DNA of 49,104 nt, from the NCBI GenBank assembly GCA_036784855.1, contig JAZDSV010000077.1, forward strand, positions 1 to 49,104, in the 5' to 3' direction. This document shows, piece by piece, positions 44,457 to 49,104 of the stretch. Each line of letters opens with the position of its first letter. The stretch's first letter is position 1. The stretch comes from Aphelidium insulamus (taxonomy: Eukaryota > Aphelidiomycota > Aphelidea > Aphelidiaceae). A model generated the notes under the pieces. That model saw only the letters and a list, made by a program, of their open reading frames with translations, was not told where the DNA came from and did not search any database. Both the position numbers and the translations under genes were made by a program.

Positions 44457-47400
44457 TTATTGACTCAATTCAACGGCAATCCTGGTGCCGCCCTTCTCTA
44501 GAACACGCACAATCCACTGTCGGGCCGCAGTGTTCATGCCGGTCTGCTGGCCGATTGTCACCACCATATCGGCAATGCGCTCCGACTCCAGCATATAGCG
44601 CAGCGACCACAGTGTTATTTTTCTGTTCATTTCCTGTCGCCTGGCCGTCAGCGGTGCCTGCGAATGTTATGAATATCAATAATCATTACCTCCATGCGTA
44701 CCTGACCATCAGATGCGGCAGTAAGGTTGACACCCAGAGTAGAATCAAGGAAATTAACACCCTCGGTGTATATTATCTTGCATGCCAGACTGGTGGCCAG
44801 CAAGTGTTTGCGATAGGGAACGGGCAGCAACTTGTCGAAGCGGGACTGCCCGTCGTGGGACTGAGTGACCAGCTGTCGCACGGATTCAGGAACACAGTGC
44901 AGCAATATATCGCGGCACAGACGGTGAAACTCTGGCTGATACATAAAGTCCAGCGCTCGCGCCTGCTGGTAATAAACGGCCACGTAATTATCGTCCGAGT
45001 CGTGGCTGTCCACAGCGCCGCCATGTACTTCGATAATCGGACTTGTCACAGCGGAGGAGTTGGGCGACCCGACAAAAAATGCGCGACCAGGGGCATTGTG
45101 GGTGTTGCCGACCTGAGGCGTCGCCGGAGTTGATAGCCGCTGCCGATGTTGTTGCAGCGGCTGGATGTACACATCGAGCATGCCACTTTGGAATATCGCA
45201 TCCTTGATTTTGAGAATGGCCTTGCCCATTAGCATGCTCAACTCTGGCAGTGTCCGCTCCTGGCGTGACTGCGATAGATAACCCGATACCGTGCCGCGAT
45301 GTAGTTCTTTGAAGAGAATTTCTGCCTCCAGGTGCGATGCATGTCGATATCGCTGCTTCACATCTTGAACATATTTCTCCTTGACCTGTAAAAACTCTTC
45401 ATCGCTCAGCAGCAGATTTGCTTGCACTCTGCATAAGCTGTTAGTGCTAATGCATAGTCCATTTGTGCCTACTCATAGGATGACGAGATGACGCTGCACT
45501 TTGTGGCGCTGGAATCTTTGATGACGATCACGCCCGCGCGAGACAGATGCAGCCTGGCCAAGTGGGTCATCTAGCATGTCAGCATCCGGTGTACATTGGA
45601 TATCACATACATAGCGGCTAGTGCCTTCGATTACAATGCGGCTGCTTGGCGTTCGTCCGTCGGCCAAGAAAAAATGCCTCCAGTTTGCGTCATTTATCAC
45701 TTGTATGCGGCCGCTTGTGGGAATGAACACGTCGCTCTCCACTCGGAACGGCAAACTACTGCGAGCCTTTGCTGCTACGCCGGACGGATCTTGACTGGAC
45801 ATTACTGCGCCATCCACAGATAGTTTGGATCGTCGGAAATCTGCAATAGACAGTCGCTCGTCAACTAGTCGCAGCAGTTCTCGGTGATCCAGGCCGGTGG
45901 GGTCATGAGCCACTCCGGCCGCATCGGCAATCGCCACAATCTTCACGCTGCCGCCGTACTGTTGAACTAGTCCGCGGATAAGATTGCCGCATACATCTTC
46001 GTCTGGGCCACCCACCAACTTGACTGTGAACGCCAGCTGGCTGGGATCAATGCCACAGTGCCGCAGTGCCACGTCCAAAAACACAATAATCCCATCAGCA
46101 GTTACACCGTGCTCGGCATGGTTGATACCGGCATCTGGTTTTGAGGACATGAATGCACGACAGAATGGGTTCTTGCGAGCTTTGGCTCGCTGGTGGATCC
46201 AGCTAATCATTGCATCCGACATTTCTTCACCAGGACCGAGAAAAATTGCCTGTACAGGTTAACAAGTTAATAACAGCAGTACAAATACATACCTCATCTT
46301 CGCCGAGGTAGTCTGCAATCAGCCTGGGTCGATTGCCGCTGGCCGTAATTTCGGGTGAAGTCAAGTCTAGCAAGCCATCCACAGTGGCTTTCAACGCCGA
46401 TTCCACGTCTGAAGATGCGGCATCCACTAATAAAAGAGCCTTAGCACCGCCTTCCGGAATATCCTTGTTCTTTAGTTGTTGCGCTCGGGCCATGGCGATA
46501 CACTCGGACAGCACGGTGCGATGGGCGACTGAGAGTGCTTCTTGCGACTCTGGAACAATCAGACGGAATCCACCGCGGGCAATTTCGCGGAATCTGACAT
46601 GGAATGCCACAAAGCCCCGGCCAGCCAGGAAAAATATGGCGTATGGCGTTTCATCGTTGGAGTTCGGTGCCACGGACGTTGTGGCAGCAGTACCGCTTGT
46701 TGCCATCACATGGTTGACGCTGCCAGAGCCGATACTTGCCGGCTGCAGCAGCAGATTTCGGTCTCTCAATAGGCTTGGATCCAGACGCAGTGTGAGCGAT
46801 GCTCGCTGTGGGAGATAAAAGTTTGTTCGCAGCGTGCAGGCAATTATCGCTAGCATGAGCTGAAAGAATATCTTGCAGTCTTCAAGCTCAATCGTGCGGT
46901 CAATTTGGAGCTGAATCTGGTTCGTCAGGTCGTTAACTGCGGGATGGCGGGACGAGAGCGACGATTTCGCCAAGGGTGCGAACCTTAACATGTAAGTGCT
47001 TAAACAAGCAAGCAGCATCACTAACGTACTTTAGTTCCCAAAGTTGAGTAAAGGAGCGCACCAGCTCGGGGTACTTGTCGAGGAATTGCTCAATGTGATA
47101 GTGAGTGTATACTAGTGGCCGCATTTCTGCCGCCAAACAATGCACAAGTTTGCCAAGCGACTGAATGAGTTCCGTCTCCGCCAGTGTCCAATTCGATGTT
47201 ACTTGACGCGCTTTGGTGAGCACATGCTCATCCAGGTGCGGCAGCCGCAAGATTTCAACGCATATTTTCCGCGCAATCACGGAATCTTTTTGAAGTGGTA
47301 CGCCGTCGGACTGACGTAGAAAACATGTAAGTACAACATAATTCTCCCCCAGGTATCCGTCCACTCGACTCAGCGTCGCCTTGTCAATATCGACACCAGA

Positions 47401-48401
47401 CCGACCCAAGTAGTGCACGATGCGATGGAAGATGAAGTCATGCGCTCCAGACTGTTCAGTCTTTGTAACGACGGTCAACCGCGCCAACCCTTTGTTCTCC
47501 GTGAAATGTTCCATCTCAAACACGCCACCACTCTCTGCCACTTCCAGGGCCGAGCCCTCCTTCTCCTCCGTCTCGAGTGAGGTGACAATAAAGTCTTGCT
47601 GGTGGCACTGTTGAAGCAATTCAAAGTGATGGCAAATCATCCTGGAACCGGAGCGCAATATATAGTGCTCGTCGCAGCCTCTGACAAACTCGGACCACGC
47701 AGATTCCACTGCTGGTGACCATTCGGTTGAGGAGAATTCGGGCAGACGCCGATACATTGCTGTCAATTCCTCGAATTTCTGCGCGTGCTGCTCCGAGTCG
47801 AGTGGGTTGAATTTGTGTGCTATTTTGATGGGATTTTCAAACTCAAACACATCTATAACCAGCGGGTCCGCGCCGATGGAAGTATATATGTTGGCTTCTT
47901 GAAGCCGTCGATCCTTGGGCAATGTGTACATGACCTCTGACAGCAAACCAACGTAATTCTGCGGCTTGATAATGGTGTACACGCTCAGCTCCTGGATAAT
48001 GATTATTAACCGGCAATCGAACGCTTGAAAATTCTCAAACCTTGTTGTACAGCGAGATCTCCTCTGGCTGATTGGCCATTTTCAGTGCAATAAGTGCTCG
48101 TAGGTGGCTCATTCTGGTGGCCCCATCGATTTCTCTACGTAAATTTTCAGCATGTGTCACACACATGGACGGAATAGTACCGGAAGTAGGTTTCGGGCAT
48201 TTGACGCAGCCAACGATCAATTACTTGCTTGGCTACTTTCTGATGCGCCTCGACAGTTTCGAGCAAGAGTGTCTGCGCTACAAACGGTTTCTGTGACGCT
48301 GAAGCGCTAGAAGTCGACAGCCGGCGATCTGTGCGCGGAGTGGCGCTTTTCAATCTTGACATGGACAGGGAATCTTCCGCATTGACCATACGAGTATCCA
48401 T
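44457..48401 (-). CDS. GDH2: NAD-specific glutamate dehydrogenase, large fungal type
   Basis: Eight exons (48401-48181, 48134-48041, 47991-47030, 46983-46293, 46249-45611, 45570-45473, 45428-44702, 44657-44457), all phase-consistent, give about 1210 residues. Introns are 40-49 nt. Key segments are REIARGGFRLIVP, KNKDIPEGGAKALLLVD (substrate and catalytic Lys region), GPGEEMSDAMISWIHQRA, INHAEHGVTADGIIVFLD and the nucleotide-binding TVKLVGGPDEDVCGNLIRGL. Then come VIEGTSRYMTHLARLHLSRA and GVIVIKDSSATKCSVISSSYE. The long N-terminal regulatory part (IIKPQNYVGLLSEVMYTLP) marks the 115-kDa-class enzyme that converts glutamate to 2-oxoglutarate and ammonium, usually mitochondrial or cytosolic in fungi. 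Motif spacing shows no breaks. Confidence 0.93.
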
Positions 48402-48754
48402 TACTAGTGCATGAGTGAGTAGTGCAGATACGCACGGCACTTTTAAATACCGTGTATCTTGAATACAGGGATGGCATTTTGCCGGTGCAAGGCGAGAGCC
48501 TCCTGGAAATCATCTTCTCCAAACAGATCGGCCGATAGTGGAGCGCAAGTCTGCCAAGGTCTGCCCGTCCGACAGCCGGCACCGCATCACCATCACTTGC
48601 GGTCCAGCGTCACCCGGCGACGAGGCCGTCTGTGGCATATGCAGCGTTGCCCGACATGGCAGAGACATTTTTTTCTGAACCAGCAAGACTTATTTCACAC
48701 AGCGATAAGATACGAATTTGAATTAAGCCGACTTTAATGACTGTACAACCTTGC
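48402..48754. other. GDH 5' region
   Basis: On the minus strand a short frame from about 48637 reads MPQTASSPGDAGPQVMVMRC and stops at about 48510. An overlapping frame continues ADLFGEDDFQEALALHRQNA to 48451. It might be a small frameshifted gene or exon, but neither piece is recognisable and it may be only GDH leader sequence. Confidence 0.3.
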
Positions 48755-48826
48755 AGGCCTTTAGCTCCAACGGTAGAGCAATCGACTCCAGATCGATAGG
48801 TTAGTGGTTCGAATCCTCTAGGCCTC
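48755..48826 (+). tRNA. tRNA-Trp (anticodon CCA), slightly irregular
   Basis: The 72-nt segment folds as a cloverleaf. The acceptor AGGCCTT pairs with TAGGCCT (6 of 7 pairs). The D-stem is GCTC/GAGC. The anticodon arm is a perfect 5-bp stem ATCGA/TCGAT with loop CTCCAGA, giving CCA. The T-arm has a textbook B box, GGTTCGAATCC. A T-run terminator follows at about 48828. Irregularities are C instead of A at position 14, one T-T mismatch in the T-stem and no intron. It may be a functional nuclear tRNA, an organelle-derived copy or a decaying one. Confidence 0.6.
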
Positions 48827-48921
48827 ATTTTTACATCCTTTTTGCTTCTTCAACTAATGTCTGAAAACAGAGACTCGAGCTGAAAGGAACATCAGCTGCA
48901 ATGTGTATGTATGAAAACAAA

Positions 48922-49104
48922 TTATATTTGCCGCGTGGCAGCCTTATCCAGCCTGTTCATAACTGCTACACCGTGGCCGGTGCGAGGAACCCCCCTTGCA
49001 TATATCGCATTCACACTCATCGCTTCATCGAGCCAGCGCAGCGCATTGAACAAGTGCTTGCCCATTAGTCCCTGGTACCAGTCTATACTTACCATGCTGA
49101 CCAA
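48922..49104 (-). CDS. 3' end of an unidentified gene, cut by window edge
   Basis: The last 60 codons of a minus-strand gene read SIDWYQGLMGKHLFNALRWL, DEAMSVNAIYARGVPRTGHG and a C-terminal VAVMNRLDKAATRQI. I do not recognise the family. A GTAAGTATAG sequence at 49083-49092 could be a splice donor, with CAG following 21 nt in; reading through is also open, so the exon boundary is unclear. Confidence 0.5.
   Translation of the reverse strand: MVSMVSIDWYQGLMGKHLFNALRWLDEAMSVNAIYARGVPRTGHGVAVMNRLDKAATRQI

Noticed and set aside
45571-45610. Frame break in NAD-GDH before the LARLHLSRAG segment
   Set aside because: A 40-nt GT-AG intron restores the expected family sequence exactly.
48610-48828. 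Minus-strand ORF starting MRPRGFEPLTYRSGV
   Set aside because: It is the antisense translation of the tRNA gene, a well-known spurious ORF.

Overview
The window is a compact, intron-rich eukaryotic nuclear segment. Some twenty genes sit in 49 kb on both strands, most split by introns of 26-108 nt. Reading frames were joined across these introns by hand; in the well-conserved genes every junction keeps phase. The gene content points to a zoosporic (flagellated) early-diverging fungus or a close relative: a large fungal-type NAD-dependent glutamate dehydrogenase, an Efg1 rRNA-processing factor, a HVA1/Tudor-type small protein, a Red1/ZFC3H1 zinc-finger protein, and TMEM231, a ciliary transition-zone protein that non-flagellated fungi lack. 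The organism assignment is inference.

Layout. 1-2.7 kb: a decayed non-LTR retrotransposon (zinc finger, reverse transcriptase, restriction-like endonuclease), cut by the window edge. 2.87-4.82 kb: a Fanzor (eukaryotic TnpB-like RNA-guided nuclease) whose RuvC-I motif is isolated by two opposite frameshifts; hairpins at its 3' end look like an omega-RNA scaffold. 5.7-8.2 kb: an orphan four-exon gene and a PD-(D/E)XK nuclease-like gene. 8.5-11.1 kb: remnant of a Ste20/GCK kinase with a CNH domain, lacking the kinase N-lobe. 11.3-13.4 kb: a tandem pair of Cys-rich type I membrane proteins. 13.5-14.5 kb: Efg1. 14.5-18.6 kb: two ankyrin-repeat genes, one with a secretion signal and one with an RGG-rich first exon, the latter preceded by 138-bp tandem repeats. 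19.7-20.8 kb: two small genes. 21.0-23.4 kb: a PIF1 helicase. 23.6-28.0 kb: ZFC3H1/Red1-like. 29.1-30.5 kb: IFRD. 31.3-32.5 kb: CCDC174. 32.8-35.1 kb: a GDA1/CD39 apyrase. 35.3-36.9 kb: a TATG microsatellite apparently split by a 1.1-kb insertion. 37.0-40.6 kb: an HMG-box protein, a secreted orphan and an ELO fatty-acid elongase. 41.5-48.4 kb: TMEM234, a phosducin-like protein, TMEM231 and NAD-GDH. Then a tRNA-Trp-like gene and the 3' end of an unidentified gene.

Most genes are unrelated housekeeping functions packed closely, with no operon-like logic. RNA metabolism is well represented (Efg1, ZFC3H1/Red1-like, CCDC174, IFRD). The most unusual content is the Fanzor locus with its candidate guide RNA. 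Next come the gene architecture (introns of 26-32 nt and several GC-AG introns) and lineage-specific genes (Cys-rich pair, secreted ankyrin protein, orphans).
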